The notes under the pieces were generated by a model. The model was not told where the DNA came from, ran no database searches, and saw only the letters and a program-made list of their open reading frames with translations. This document shows positions 1 to 8,004 of a stretch of DNA of 63,498 bases, one piece after another. Made by a program: the position numbers and the translations under genes. Origin of the DNA: Intestinibacillus massiliensis (GTDB lineage Bacteria > Bacillota > Clostridia > Oscillospirales > Butyricicoccaceae); the NCBI RefSeq assembly GCF_900155735.1, contig NZ_LT707059.1:365672-429169 (forward strand), written 5' to 3'. The first letter of the stretch is position 1, and the number at the start of each line of letters is the position of its first letter.

Positions 1-66
1 TTTTTGTCGACGCGTCTAGCAAATAATCTTTTTTCACAAAAAACAACGGAGGGCAAAACAAAAGGT

Positions 67-510
67 ATGGATTTGGTTGTAGGATCAATCTTGGAGGGAA
101 AGGTTACGGGTATTACCAAATTTGGTGCCTTTGTAGCTTTGCCGGAGGGGAAGTCGGGAATGGTGCATATTTCGGAAGTCGCCAATTCCTATGTCAGCGA
201 TATCAAAGAGTTCCTCAAGGAGGGCCAGCAGGTCTCCGTAAAAGTGATAAACATCGACCGTGAAGGCCGCATAAACCTGTCTATTAAGAAGGCGCAGCAG
301 CCGGCGCCGGGGAACGCCCCCCGCCCTGCGTTTGAGCGCCGCCCCCCCCGCCCGCGGTCCGCTCCGCAGCGTGGGGCACGCCAGCCGGTCGACCCCGCAT
401 CCATGACATTTGAAGATAAGCTCAAGCTTTTTATGCAGGACAGCGAAAGCCGCCTGTCCGACATTAAGCATAATAACGACCGCAAAAACGGCGCGCGCCG
501 CAAGAAGTAG
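67..510 (+). CDS. S1 RNA-binding domain protein (YabR/GSP13-like)
   Basis: A 147-residue protein with one S1 OB-fold at about residues 4-75; the signature GKVTGITKFGAFV and the segment GKSGMVHISEV are diagnostic. The rest is a basic Pro/Arg-rich tail ending in RKNGARRKK, typical of small ribosome- or RNA-associated S1 proteins such as YabR and general stress protein 13. The frame stays open back to a TTG at 4, but a GGAGGG Shine-Dalgarno lies just before the ATG at 67, so that start is chosen. Exact role unknown; RNA or ribosome binding is inferred from the fold. Confidence 0.85.
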   Translation: MDLVVGSILEGKVTGITKFGAFVALPEGKSGMVHISEVANSYVSDIKEFLKEGQQVSVKVINIDREGRINLSIKKAQQPAPGNAPRPAFERRPPRPRSAPQRGARQPVDPASMTFEDKLKLFMQDSESRLSDIKHNNDRKNGARRKK

Positions 511-527
511 GCGCGTATGAACGGGGA

Positions 528-556
528 AAAACCGGGGCAGCGCCTCGGTTTTCTTT
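528..556 (+). terminator. Intrinsic terminator after the S1 gene
   Basis: An 11-bp stem (AAAACCGGGGC with GCCTCGGTTTT, one G-T pair) and a 3-base loop, followed by a short interrupted T run. Confidence 0.7.
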
Positions 557-565
557 CTGTTTGGC

Positions 566-597
566 CGAAAAAAGGGCGCCCCCGGATAGGGGGCGCC
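566..597 (-). terminator. Terminator-like hairpin in minus orientation
   Basis: A perfect 9-bp GC stem (GGCGCCCCC 575-583, GGGGGCGCC 589-597). Only the minus strand has a T run after the stem (567-573), so it would stop leftward transcription although both neighbouring genes point right. Confidence 0.5.
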
Positions 598-633
598 AAA
601 GATAGGATTGTGGGGATAAAGATATGAACGGTG

Positions 634-667
634 CATGGTGATAACTTCTTACCACCATGGATATAAT
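634..667 (+). promoter_or_regulatory. Promoter and dyad upstream of the amidohydrolase
   Basis: A consensus -10 TATAAT at 662-667, with TGATAA at 639-644 as a weak -35 (17-bp spacer). A perfect inverted repeat, CATGGTG (634-640) and CACCATG (653-659), overlaps the -35 and spacer and is a plausible operator. Confidence 0.5.
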
Positions 668-723
668 AGCATATATGTAAATATATGTCAATCCTAATTT
701 TAAAATTCAGAAAGGTTTCATGC

Positions 724-1905
724 ATGAGCGATATACTGATTATAAACGCAACCGTCCTGCCGATGCAGCAGGGGCGGATTGATCCGGGCTTTGTCTGGGT
801 GCGCGCGGGGAAGATCGCCGCATTCGGTAAAATGGACAGGCTGCCCGCGGCGGCGGACGCGCCCGTACTCGATGCAAAGGGCGGCTACCTGCTACCCGGC
901 CTGGTGGACGCGCACGCGCACCTGGGGCTGTATGAAGATGCGCTGGGCTTTGAAGGCGCAGATGGGAACGAGGATACCGACCCGGTCACGCCCCAGCTGC
1001 GGGTGATCGACGGGATCAACCCGCTGGAGCGCGGCTTTGCCGAGGCGCGCGCCGCGGGCGTGACGACGGTGGTAATCAGCCCCGGCAGCGCCAACCCGAT
1101 CGGCGGGCAGCTTGCAGCGGTCAAGACGAGCGGCCGCCGGATCGACGATATGGTGCTGCGCGCGCCGCTCGCGATCAAATTCGCACTCGGGGAAAACCCA
1201 AAATCGGTCTACCACGACAAGGAGGAGACGCCGGTCACACGTATGGCGACGGCCGCCCTGATCCGGGAGGAACTTGCAAAGGCGGACGAGTACGGCCGCC
1301 GCAAAGAAGAGGCGGAGGAAGACGAGGACAAGGACGCCCCCGACTTCGACCCGAAGCTGGAGGCGCTGCTCCCACTGCTGCGCGGCGAGATTGCAGGGCA
1401 TTTCCATGCGCACCGCGCGGATGATATTTTCACCGCGCTGCGCATTGCAAAGGAGTTCGGCGTCCGCCCTGTCATCGTGCACGGCACGGAAGCGCACCTG
1501 GTGTCCGACCTACTGGCACAGGACGGGGTGCCGGTCATCAGCGGGCCGTATATGACCGACCGCTCCAAGCCCGAGCTGGCCAACCTGACCGAGCGCGCGC
1601 CCGGGCTGCTGCATCGCGCGGGCATGCAGGTGGCGATCACGGTCGACCATCCGGAAATCCCGCTCAAGTTCCTGATGGATGCGGCGCGCATTGCGGTGCG
1701 CGCGGGTATGGACGAGGACGCCGCCCTGCGCGCGGTCACCATCGAGGGCGCGCGCATCGCGCAGATCGACGGCCGCGTCGGGTCGATCGAGGAAGGCAAG
1801 GACGGCGACCTGGTATTGTTCACCGGCCACCCGTTTGATTACAGGAGCCAGGTGGAAGCGGTGTTTTGTGAAGGGAATTGTGTATTCAGGAGGGAAGGAC
1901 AATGA
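724..1905 (+). CDS. Amidohydrolase (imidazolonepropionase-like, COG1228 type)
   Basis: A 393-residue metal-dependent hydrolase. It has the N-terminal beta-strand domain, the metal-binding HAH motif in VDAHAHLG (near residue 66), further candidate ligands in FHAHRADD, VHGTEAH and VDHPE, and the family's C-terminal GKDGDLVLF segment. The ATG at 724 is chosen because AGAAAGG precedes it; an upstream in-frame ATG at 685 has no Shine-Dalgarno. An acidic insert (EEAEEDEDKDAPD, around residue 200) is unusual. The substrate cannot be read from sequence. The stop overlaps the start of the fumarase alpha gene, so the two are probably translationally coupled. Confidence 0.85.
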   Translation: MSDILIINATVLPMQQGRIDPGFVWVRAGKIAAFGKMDRLPAAADAPVLDAKGGYLLPGLVDAHAHLGLYEDALGFEGADGNEDTDPVTPQLRVIDGINPLERGFAEARAAGVTTVVISPGSANPIGGQLAAVKTSGRRIDDMVLRAPLAIKFALGENPKSVYHDKEETPVTRMATAALIREELAKADEYGRRKEEAEEDEDKDAPDFDPKLEALLPLLRGEIAGHFHAHRADDIFTALRIAKEFGVRPVIVHGTEAHLVSDLLAQDGVPVISGPYMTDRSKPELANLTERAPGLLHRAGMQVAITVDHPEIPLKFLMDAARIAVRAGMDEDAALRAVTIEGARIAQIDGRVGSIEEGKDGDLVLFTGHPFDYRSQVEAVFCEGNCVFRREGQ

Positions 1906-2744
1906 AAACGGTCCATGTATCGGAAATTACCGCCTTGGTGCGCGCGCTATGCATCAAGGCGAACTGCGAGTTGCCGGCGGATATCCGCGAAAGCTTTGTA
2001 AAAGGCCAGGCGGCGGAAAAATCCCCGCTCGGCAAAGAGATTTTCGGGAAAATGATCGATAACTGCGACCTCGCCTGTAAAAACGGCGTGCCGGTCTGCC
2101 AGGACACCGGCATGGCGGTGGTGTTTGCGGAAATCGGGCAGGAGGTGCACTTGGAGGGCGGCCTGCTCGAGGACGCGGTGAACGAAGGCGTGCGCCAGGG
2201 CTACCGGGACGGCTACCTGCGCTGCTCTGTGGTAGGCGACCCGCTGCGCCGCGTCAATACCGACGATAACACCCCCGCGATCCTCTACACCAGCCTGGCC
2301 GCTGGGGATGAAGTACATATTACGGTTGCGCCGAAGGGCTTCGGCAGCGAGAATATGAGCGCCATGAAGATGTTTACCCCCGCGGCTTCCAAGGAGGATA
2401 TCATCGGCTTTATCGTGGACGCATGCAGCCGCGCGGGCTCCAACCCGTGCCCGCCGATCGTGATCGGCGTCGGCCTCGGCGGCACCTCCGACAAGGCGGC
2501 GTATCTGGCAAAGCGCGCGCTGATGCGGCCTGCCGGCCAGCGCGCGGCGGATCCCCTGTATGCGGAAATGGAAGAAGAAATCCTGCGCCGCGTTAACGCG
2601 CTCGGCATCGGGCCGCAGGGGCTGGGCGGCACGGTAACCGCGCTGGCTGCTGCAATCGAGCCGTACGCGACCCATATTGCCGGCCTGCCGTGTGTTGTGA
2701 ATATTGGCTGTCATGTGACCCGGCATGCCGAGGGAAAACTGTAA
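1902..2744 (+). CDS. Class I fumarate hydratase / tartrate dehydratase alpha subunit
   Basis: A 280-residue protein matching the alpha subunit of two-subunit, [4Fe-4S]-dependent fumarases and L-tartrate dehydratases. The three expected cluster cysteines appear in VCQDTGM, NPCPPI and IGCHVTRHA. The ATG overlaps the preceding stop (ATGA) and is preceded by AGGAGGGA. Such genes are normally followed directly by the beta subunit; here the next gene is hpf, so no partner is visible. Fumarase versus another hydro-lyase cannot be decided. Confidence 0.9.
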   Translation: MKTVHVSEITALVRALCIKANCELPADIRESFVKGQAAEKSPLGKEIFGKMIDNCDLACKNGVPVCQDTGMAVVFAEIGQEVHLEGGLLEDAVNEGVRQGYRDGYLRCSVVGDPLRRVNTDDNTPAILYTSLAAGDEVHITVAPKGFGSENMSAMKMFTPAASKEDIIGFIVDACSRAGSNPCPPIVIGVGLGGTSDKAAYLAKRALMRPAGQRAADPLYAEMEEEILRRVNALGIGPQGLGGTVTALAAAIEPYATHIAGLPCVVNIGCHVTRHAEGKL

Positions 2745-2873
2745 ACAATAGATAAAAAAGAAAGAAAAATTAAGTTAGATTACGATAACATCAGGGATTT
2801 CAAGCATCCGGGAGATAATCACCGGTAATGGCGGAATTTGACGGGTAAAGAAGGGGCGTATCCTGAGAAAACG

Positions 2874-2882
2874 TGGTATACT
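2874..2882 (+). promoter_or_regulatory. Extended -10 promoter candidate for hpf
   Basis: TGG followed by TATACT (2877-2882), an extended -10 with no convincing -35. The leader to the hpf ATG is about 70 bases and contains a small GGGGC/GCCCC hairpin just upstream of the Shine-Dalgarno. The rest of 2745-2873 shows no gene. Confidence 0.45.
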
Positions 2883-2958
2883 GAAACCAGCAAAACCCGT
2901 ACAATTGAATATCGGAATACAGGGGCTTTTTTCGTAGGCCCCACGAGGAGTTGATGTT

Positions 2959-3483
2959 ATGAAGTTCACCATCGTCGAAAGAAAGATCAAAATTTCTGAT
3001 GACCTTCGCGATTACTCGCTGAGAAAGGTGGAAAAGCTGGATCGCTATTTCCAGTCGGACTCCGCAGCGACGATTACTTTCAGTGAATTGCGCGGCCGCC
3101 AGACCGTCGAAGTCACTGTCAACCACAACGGTATGATATTCCGCGCGGAAGAGACGACGACAGACATGTTTGCATCGGTCGACGGCGCGATCAGCAGTAT
3201 CGAACGTCAGATCCGCAAGAATAAGACCCGCCTGGAAAAGCGGCTGCGCGAGGGTGCGTTTGCCAAGGGCATCCCGGCGCCGTCCGAATTTGCGGAAGAG
3301 GATTTCGACGTGGTACGCCGCAAGAAATTCGACGTGAAGCCCATGTCTGTGGACGAGGCGATTTTGCAGATGAACCTGCTGGGGCATCAGTTCTTCTTCT
3401 TTAAGAACTCTGATGACGATAATGTCCACGCAGTCATCTACAAGCGCGCAGCGGGCGGCTATGGCCTCATTGAAAGCGAATAA
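2959..3483 (+). CDS. hpf: Ribosome hibernation promoting factor, long form
   Basis: A 174-residue long-type HPF. The N-terminal beta-alpha-beta domain (residues 1-100, starting MKFTIVERKIKISDDLRDY) binds the 30S decoding region; the C-terminal domain (about 115-174, with VVRRKKFDVKPMSVDEAI and LGHQFFFF) mediates 70S dimerisation into 100S particles in Firmicutes. A GAGGAG Shine-Dalgarno precedes the ATG. It is monocistronic: own promoter candidate upstream and a strong terminator downstream. Confidence 0.96.
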   Translation: MKFTIVERKIKISDDLRDYSLRKVEKLDRYFQSDSAATITFSELRGRQTVEVTVNHNGMIFRAEETTTDMFASVDGAISSIERQIRKNKTRLEKRLREGAFAKGIPAPSEFAEEDFDVVRRKKFDVKPMSVDEAILQMNLLGHQFFFFKNSDDDNVHAVIYKRAAGGYGLIESE

Positions 3484-3517
3484 ATAGAGAGAAAAATCGG
3501 CTGACTGAGTAAATCGG

Positions 3518-3557
3518 ACAGGCTGGCAGCGCTTTTATGCGGTGCCAGCCTGTTTTT
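3518..3557 (+). terminator. Intrinsic terminator after hpf
   Basis: A perfect 11-bp stem, ACAGGCTGGCA (3518-3528) and TGCCAGCCTGT (3543-3553), followed by five T. Confidence 0.9.
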
Positions 3558-3616
3558 GTGAACGGTGCGGCGTTTCAGTACATTTAGGAAACCAATACCA
3601 TACGGGAGGAAACCTC

Positions 3617-4417
3617 ATGATAAAGACCACTGCGCTCCTGCTTGTATTTGCGGGGGCGCTCAGCATGACGCCGGCGCAGGCGGTAGACGTCGACGCCATC
3701 CCTTCGGAAATTGTGCGGGCGGTAGACGCGGTAAAGGATGAAATCAATACCGTGACCACCCCGGAACCGGAACCCGAGCCTGAACCCGAACCGCAGCCCC
3801 AGCCGGAACCTGTGCCCGAACCGGCCAAGCCGGCGATCCAGCCCTACGCCACGACGCTGGGCACCTATACGACGTCCTATAACCCCCGGCAGACCAACCG
3901 CAACACCAATATCCGCCTGGCGGCCTCCGCGATCAGCGGCACGGTATTGCAGCCGGGCGAGGTGTTCGACTTTAATAAGGTGGTCGGCCAGCGCACGGAG
4001 GCCAAGGGCTACAAGGTGGCGACCGTCTATTCCGGCGGCGAAGCGGTCGACGGTATCGGCGGCGGCATCTGCCAGGTATCTTCCACACTGTTCAACGCGG
4101 CGCTGCTTGCCAATATGCAGATTACCACGCGGAGCAGCCACGGCCTGCGCGTGCATTACCTGCCCGCCGGCCGCGACGCGACGGTTTCCTGGGGCGGCCC
4201 GGAATTCCGGTTTAAGAATTCCAACTCCTATCCGGTAAAAATCACGGCCAGCTATGATTCCGCGAAGGGGAAACTGACCTTTCATATCCTGGGCCCCTCC
4301 AACGCGACGCCCCCGCAAACCAAGATCGCCGTATCCAAGAGCGGCGACGGCTACATAACCAAGCGCTACATGAACGGCGAAGTGAACTATACGACCAGAA
4401 GCTACTATAAGGATTAA
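3617..4417 (+). CDS. VanW-family exported protein
   Basis: A 266-residue protein with a signal peptide ending near AQA (residues 1-22), a proline/glutamate repeat (alternating P and E, about residues 50-75) that looks like a wall-spanning spacer, and a VanW domain (about 85-230) with the characteristic LQPGEVFDFNKVVG and GGGICQVSSTLFNAAL motifs. VanW domains occur in cell-wall-associated proteins; their molecular function is unsettled. The ATG at 3617 follows GGGAGGAA; the frame remains open further upstream without a better start. Confidence 0.88.
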   Translation: MIKTTALLLVFAGALSMTPAQAVDVDAIPSEIVRAVDAVKDEINTVTTPEPEPEPEPEPQPQPEPVPEPAKPAIQPYATTLGTYTTSYNPRQTNRNTNIRLAASAISGTVLQPGEVFDFNKVVGQRTEAKGYKVATVYSGGEAVDGIGGGICQVSSTLFNAALLANMQITTRSSHGLRVHYLPAGRDATVSWGGPEFRFKNSNSYPVKITASYDSAKGKLTFHILGPSNATPPQTKIAVSKSGDGYITKRYMNGEVNYTTRSYYKD

Positions 4418-4469
4418 GCATATTTCTTCCGCCCGCCGGGTAAGGTAAGGGGGAAAGGAAGTGGCTTAT

Positions 4470-4844
4470 ATGAAGTTCTATCTGTGTAAGCATTGCGGCA
4501 ACATCATCACCTTTGCAACGGATGCAGGCGTTCCGGTGCTGTGCTGCGGGGAAAAGATGCAGCCGATTGCGCCCAACTCCACGGAAGCTGCCGGGGAAAA
4601 GCATGTGCCGGTCGTCAAGACGCAGGGCAACACGGTGATGGTCGACGTCGGCAGCGTGCGCCACCCGATGGAGGACAAGCACCATATCGGCTGGATTTGC
4701 CTGGAGACCAGCGCGGGTTACCAAATGCAATACCTGGCGCACGATGCGCCGCCGGTTGCCATATTTGCGTTGCCTGCGGAGGAAAAGCCGCTGCGCGCAT
4801 ATGCGTACTGCAACCTCCACGGGCTTTGGGAGTGCGCCGTTTAG
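4470..4844 (+). CDS. dfx: Desulfoferrodoxin (superoxide reductase)
   Basis: A 124-residue two-domain desulfoferrodoxin. The N-terminal desulforedoxin-like centre I has CKHCG and CCGEKM (four Fe-binding cysteines). The catalytic centre II carries the EKHVP loop with its Glu-Lys pair, RHPMEDKHHIGWI, and the Cys-His pair in YCNLHGLW. It reduces superoxide to peroxide in the cytoplasm of anaerobes. A GTG at 4461 is possible, but ATG 4470 is better spaced from GAAAGGAAG. Confidence 0.95.
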   Translation: MKFYLCKHCGNIITFATDAGVPVLCCGEKMQPIAPNSTEAAGEKHVPVVKTQGNTVMVDVGSVRHPMEDKHHIGWICLETSAGYQMQYLAHDAPPVAIFALPAEEKPLRAYAYCNLHGLWECAV

Positions 4845-4853
4845 CGGCAAAGC

Positions 4854-4892
4854 AAACGACAGGGAGCCGCCTGGCTCCCTGCCGTTTGTTTT
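4854..4892 (+). terminator. Intrinsic terminator after dfx
   Basis: A long GC stem, CAGGGAGCC (4860-4868) with GGCTCCCTG (4873-4881), extended by AAACG/CGTTT, then TTTGTTTTG. Confidence 0.8.
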
Positions 4893-4928
4893 GTGTGTGC
4901 CTGTAGCAAATGGGTTTTGCGGAACGTC

Positions 4929-5093
4929 TTATTGGACAGAAGGGCTTTGCCCGCCCATGAGCTGCTGTGCACAGGCGCGCAGGTCGGCTTCCGAGCGGAA
5001 GGTCAGGCCGCACTGCTTGATGCTCTCCTGTACGCTCATCGGGAGCGACTGAAAATAGCGTTCCGTGGCGCTGTCGTTACAAAATTGATTCAT
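4929..5093 (-). CDS. Small conserved protein, unknown function (54 aa)
   Basis: A 54-residue ORF beginning MNQFCNDSATERYFQSLP and containing the segment VQESIKQCGLTFRSEADLRACAQQLM. It resembles small clostridial proteins of this length that I cannot name. The ATG complement at 5091-5093 has GAGGTGA upstream on the minus strand; an upstream in-frame start (5126) lacks a Shine-Dalgarno. It is isolated between two plus-strand genes. Confidence 0.65.
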   Translation of the reverse strand: MNQFCNDSATERYFQSLPMSVQESIKQCGLTFRSEADLRACAQQLMGGQSPSVQ

Positions 5094-5173
5094 TTCCGTC
5101 ACCTCGTCCTTAGTGTGCGGCGGCACCGTGGTTTTTATGCGGGGAACTCGAAAAGAAGGGAAGAAGGGCTTCG

Positions 5174-6406
5174 ATGAAAAAATTCAGAAAAATTGCGGTA
5201 TGCGCGCTGCTTGCTGCCGCCACCACGGCGTTATGCGGCGGGGAAAGCGCGCAGGCTGCGGATATGCAGCTGCCGATCCTCATGTACCACAACCTGACGG
5301 TGGACGGCGAAACCAATTCCATGACCATCACCCAGGAGCGGTTCCGGGAGGACATGCAGTTCCTGAAGGAATACGGCTACACGCCGTTGCTGTCGGCCGA
5401 CCTGATCGATATCAGCGCCGGCGCAAAGGCGATGCCGGAAAAGCCGGTCATGATCACGTTCGACGACGGGTATGAGAGCAATTATACCCTGGGCTTCCCC
5501 ATCTTAAAAGAGACCGGCATGAAAGCCACCATTTCGCTGATTACGTCGCATATCCGGGACAACGCCAATGTAGGCGTGCCCACCTCCATGACCTGGCAGC
5601 AGGCGCGAGAGATGTATCAGAGCGGCATTGTCGATATCGGCACGCATACGCATATGCTACATAATGAGGAAAATGGCGGCTTCGAGCTTCCCGGCGGGCC
5701 CGACGGCGTCCAGCGCATGAAGGGCGAAAGCTGGATGGATTACCAGACCCGCGTGGGGCAGGATATCCGCATGAGCATCCGCACCATCCAGGCCAACCTG
5801 GGGGACAACGCCCGCGTGCGGTATTTCTCCTACCCCTTCGGGGCGACGGACGCCTGGTTCGGCCAGGTGCTGGTCGATAACGGCCTGTTCGTCAGTACGA
5901 CGACCAAAAGCAGCACGGCGGATATCCGCAACGGGCTTTACGGGCTCCCGCGTTACCGTATTACCATGGAACTGCCGGTCAGCCAGTTGCTCCAGCATAG
6001 CGCCACGGCGACACCGGTGACGTCCAAAGTCTCCTTGGGCGGGCGCGAAGTGGCGCTCCCGGCGTACCAGATCGGGGGCAACAATTACGTCAAGCTGCGC
6101 GACGTGGCCGCATTGCTGGACGGTACCGCGGCGCGGTTTTCCGTAGGCTGGGAAAACGGCAGGGTAACGGTGCAGAAGGGGGCGCAATACACGCCGGACG
6201 GCAGCGAGCTTGCGCCGCTCAGCCAGCAGCCCCACAGCGGGAAATCCATGGTGGACCCGCTCATGGTAGACGGTAAGCCGGCCATGCTGGCGGCGTACAA
6301 TATCGACGGCAACTACTGTTTTAAGCTGCGCAGCCTGGGGGATGCGCTCGGGTTCCGCGTCGACTGGGACGAGGCAAACGGCATATTAATCCTTACAACA
6401 GCATAA
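5174..6406 (+). CDS. Polysaccharide deacetylase with two copper-amine-oxidase-N repeats
   Basis: A 410-residue exported protein. The signal peptide (residues 1-28) ends near AQAAD. The NodB catalytic domain (about 30-265) shows PILMYHNL, the metal-binding TFDDGYESN and the GTHTHMLH pair of histidines. Two C-terminal copper-amine-oxidase-N-like repeats follow (about 278-340 and 355-410), each with the NYxKLRD/NYCFKLRS signature found in clostridial wall proteins. It is expected to de-N-acetylate peptidoglycan or another surface glycan; the substrate is inferred. The same repeats occur in the amidase at 18202-19947. Confidence 0.92.
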   Translation: MKKFRKIAVCALLAAATTALCGGESAQAADMQLPILMYHNLTVDGETNSMTITQERFREDMQFLKEYGYTPLLSADLIDISAGAKAMPEKPVMITFDDGYESNYTLGFPILKETGMKATISLITSHIRDNANVGVPTSMTWQQAREMYQSGIVDIGTHTHMLHNEENGGFELPGGPDGVQRMKGESWMDYQTRVGQDIRMSIRTIQANLGDNARVRYFSYPFGATDAWFGQVLVDNGLFVSTTTKSSTADIRNGLYGLPRYRITMELPVSQLLQHSATATPVTSKVSLGGREVALPAYQIGGNNYVKLRDVAALLDGTAARFSVGWENGRVTVQKGAQYTPDGSELAPLSQQPHSGKSMVDPLMVDGKPAMLAAYNIDGNYCFKLRSLGDALGFRVDWDEANGILILTTA

Positions 6407-6419
6407 ATTTTAGGGGAAG

Positions 6420-6466
6420 GCGCCCGGTTTCGACAAGTAATTTGTGGAAACCGGGCGCTTTTTTTC
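6420..6466 (+). terminator. Intrinsic terminator after the deacetylase gene
   Basis: A perfect 12-bp stem, GCGCCCGGTTTC (6420-6431) and GAAACCGGGCGC (6447-6458), followed by seven T. Confidence 0.93.
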
Positions 6467-6731
6467 TGTCAAGTTGCCGCCGCTGCGCGGTTGCTGTATA
6501 AAATGATGTATTTTGCCCGGCTGCTTGCAAAATGGTTGTCCAATTTGATCGCGGCACATAGCCTTGCATTTTTGATTGGTGGGGCTGGGCTGAAAATATG
6601 CCCAACAAATAGCCTGTTTTTACGAAAATTAATATGTATCATTACTAAAAACAAAAAACGGGCAATGCTTGTGAAAAACATACAAAAAATATATAAAATT
6701 TTGTGAGACAAATCGGAATTTCTTTAAAAGC
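6467..6731. other. AT-rich intergenic stretch without recognisable gene
   Basis: About 265 bases of lower GC than the surroundings. An open frame of 71 codons (6491-6706, +) has no Shine-Dalgarno, an atypical AT-rich composition and no recognisable motif, so it is not called. Confidence 0.6.
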
Positions 6732-6760
6732 TTGACAAAATGAAGTTTTGCAAATATTAT
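6732..6760 (+). promoter_or_regulatory. Strong sigma-A promoter of the G5/3D protein
   Basis: Perfect -35 TTGACA (6732-6737), 17-bp spacer, -10 TATTAT (6755-6760). It implies an mRNA leader of about 125 bases. Confidence 0.9.
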
Positions 6761-6794
6761 AGTTTAAGATTTTTCAAAAACGGGAAAAACATAT

Positions 6795-6858
6795 TTGGCA
6801 GATACATGCAAACTGGAATCTTTTTTATGCTGTGGGGATAGAATGGGATATCTGCCAA
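6795..6858 (+). repeat. Inverted repeat in the leader of the G5/3D gene
   Basis: Perfect 10-base arms TTGGCAGATA (6795-6804) and TATCTGCCAA (6849-6858), 44 bases apart, inside the untranslated leader. It could close a stem around the leader. I see no ydaO-type (c-di-AMP) aptamer consensus. Confidence 0.55.
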
Positions 6859-6892
6859 GGGCGGCGCTTGCCGCAGGATAAGGAGGACCATT

Positions 6893-7912
6893 ATGCAACA
6901 ATTGTCAAAACAGAAATGTAAAGCCCGATCGCGTTGGCTGTCTGCCGCCTTGCTGGCCGCGGGCGCGACGTCGATGCTGACGGCGATGGCTTCGCAGCTC
7001 AATATCTACGAGGTGACAGACAGCGTTCATACGACACAGATAAAAAGCTTCACGGACGACGCGCTGCAAGCCTGTGCGCTGGCGGGTTACGACGGGGAGG
7101 ACTACGCGCTGGTGGCGGACAGCGGGGCGGATAACCTGATCCGCACGCTCCGCGTGGAGCGGAAGTTCCCGGTCAGCATTTTTGCCGACGGCCGGCAGTA
7201 CGAGGCCAAGGCCGTGCCGGGTACGGTGCGTGAAATCCTGGCGGAACAGGGCGTTACGCTGGGGCAGTACGATGAAGTGTCGCCCTCGGCCGATGCGCGT
7301 TTGACGGCGGGCACGCACCCGCGGATCACGGTCTCGCGCGTCACCAAGGAAACGGTGACGGAACGCGCGGCGATCCCCTATAAAAGCATCAAGCGGAACA
7401 CGGCCGAACTGGACTATGGACAGACCCGTGTCTCCCAGCAGGGCATGGACGGCGAAGCGGAGCAGACCGTGCTGGTCACGAAGCGCGACGGCGTGGAGGT
7501 TTCGCGCGAGGTGCAGGACGAGGCCGTCCTGAGGGAGCCGCAGAGCGAGATCCTCGAGGTCGGTACGGGCGGCGCGGTCGTCACGCGCGGCGGCGAGATC
7601 CTGCGCTACGCGCGGGTCGTGGACGTCAAGGCCACCGCTTACAGCACGGAAGGCTGGAGCCGTGAAAATAAAATCACCGCAACCGGGACACGCTGCCGCG
7701 TCGGTGCGGTGGCGGTCGACCCGCGGGTCATCCCGCTGGGTTCCCGCCTGTATATCACTTCGCCGGACGGCGAATCCTGGGTATACGGCACGGCCGTGGC
7801 CGAGGACACCGGCGGCGCGATCAAGGGCAACCGGATCGACCTGTATTACAATACCCAGGCGGAGTGCCGCCGGTTCGGCGTGCGCGGCGCAAAGGTCTAT
7901 GTGTTGAGCTGA
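6893..7912 (+). CDS. Cell-wall protein with DUF348, G5 and 3D domains (YabE/Rpf-like)
   Basis: A 339-residue exported protein. An N-terminal hydrophobic signal segment (about residues 16-35) is followed by a DUF348 ubiquitin-like module (RKFPVSIFADGRQYEAKAVP, about 82-140), a G5 domain (about 145-225) and a C-terminal 3D domain (about 240-339). The 3D aspartates are in AVDPRVIP, AEDTGGA and RIDLYY. The 3D fold resembles MltA-type lytic transglycosylases, so a peptidoglycan-remodelling role is likely. The ATG follows AAGGAGGA. It is monocistronic between a strong promoter and a strong terminator. Confidence 0.92.
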   Translation: MQQLSKQKCKARSRWLSAALLAAGATSMLTAMASQLNIYEVTDSVHTTQIKSFTDDALQACALAGYDGEDYALVADSGADNLIRTLRVERKFPVSIFADGRQYEAKAVPGTVREILAEQGVTLGQYDEVSPSADARLTAGTHPRITVSRVTKETVTERAAIPYKSIKRNTAELDYGQTRVSQQGMDGEAEQTVLVTKRDGVEVSREVQDEAVLREPQSEILEVGTGGAVVTRGGEILRYARVVDVKATAYSTEGWSRENKITATGTRCRVGAVAVDPRVIPLGSRLYITSPDGESWVYGTAVAEDTGGAIKGNRIDLYYNTQAECRRFGVRGAKVYVLS

Positions 7913-7915
7913 GGG

Positions 7916-7947
7916 AAAAGGCTGGAAACCACGGTTTCCAGCCTTTT
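7916..7947 (+). terminator. Intrinsic terminator after the G5/3D gene
   Basis: A perfect 15-bp stem, AAAAGGCTGGAAACC (7916-7930) and GGTTTCCAGCCTTTT (7933-7947); the 3' arm supplies the T run. Confidence 0.88.
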
Positions 7948-8004
7948 GCGTTTTGCGGGCGTGTGTGGTATACTGTGAGGACATTCAAAATGACGGAGGG
8001 CACT

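Noticed and set aside
6491-6706. 71-codon ORF between the deacetylase terminator and the 3D-gene promoter
   Set aside because: No Shine-Dalgarno, AT-rich codons unlike the neighbours and no motif.
6760-6892. c-di-AMP (ydaO) riboswitch before the 3D-domain gene
   Set aside because: Gene context would suit, but the conserved ydaO sequence blocks are not visible; only an inverted repeat is present.
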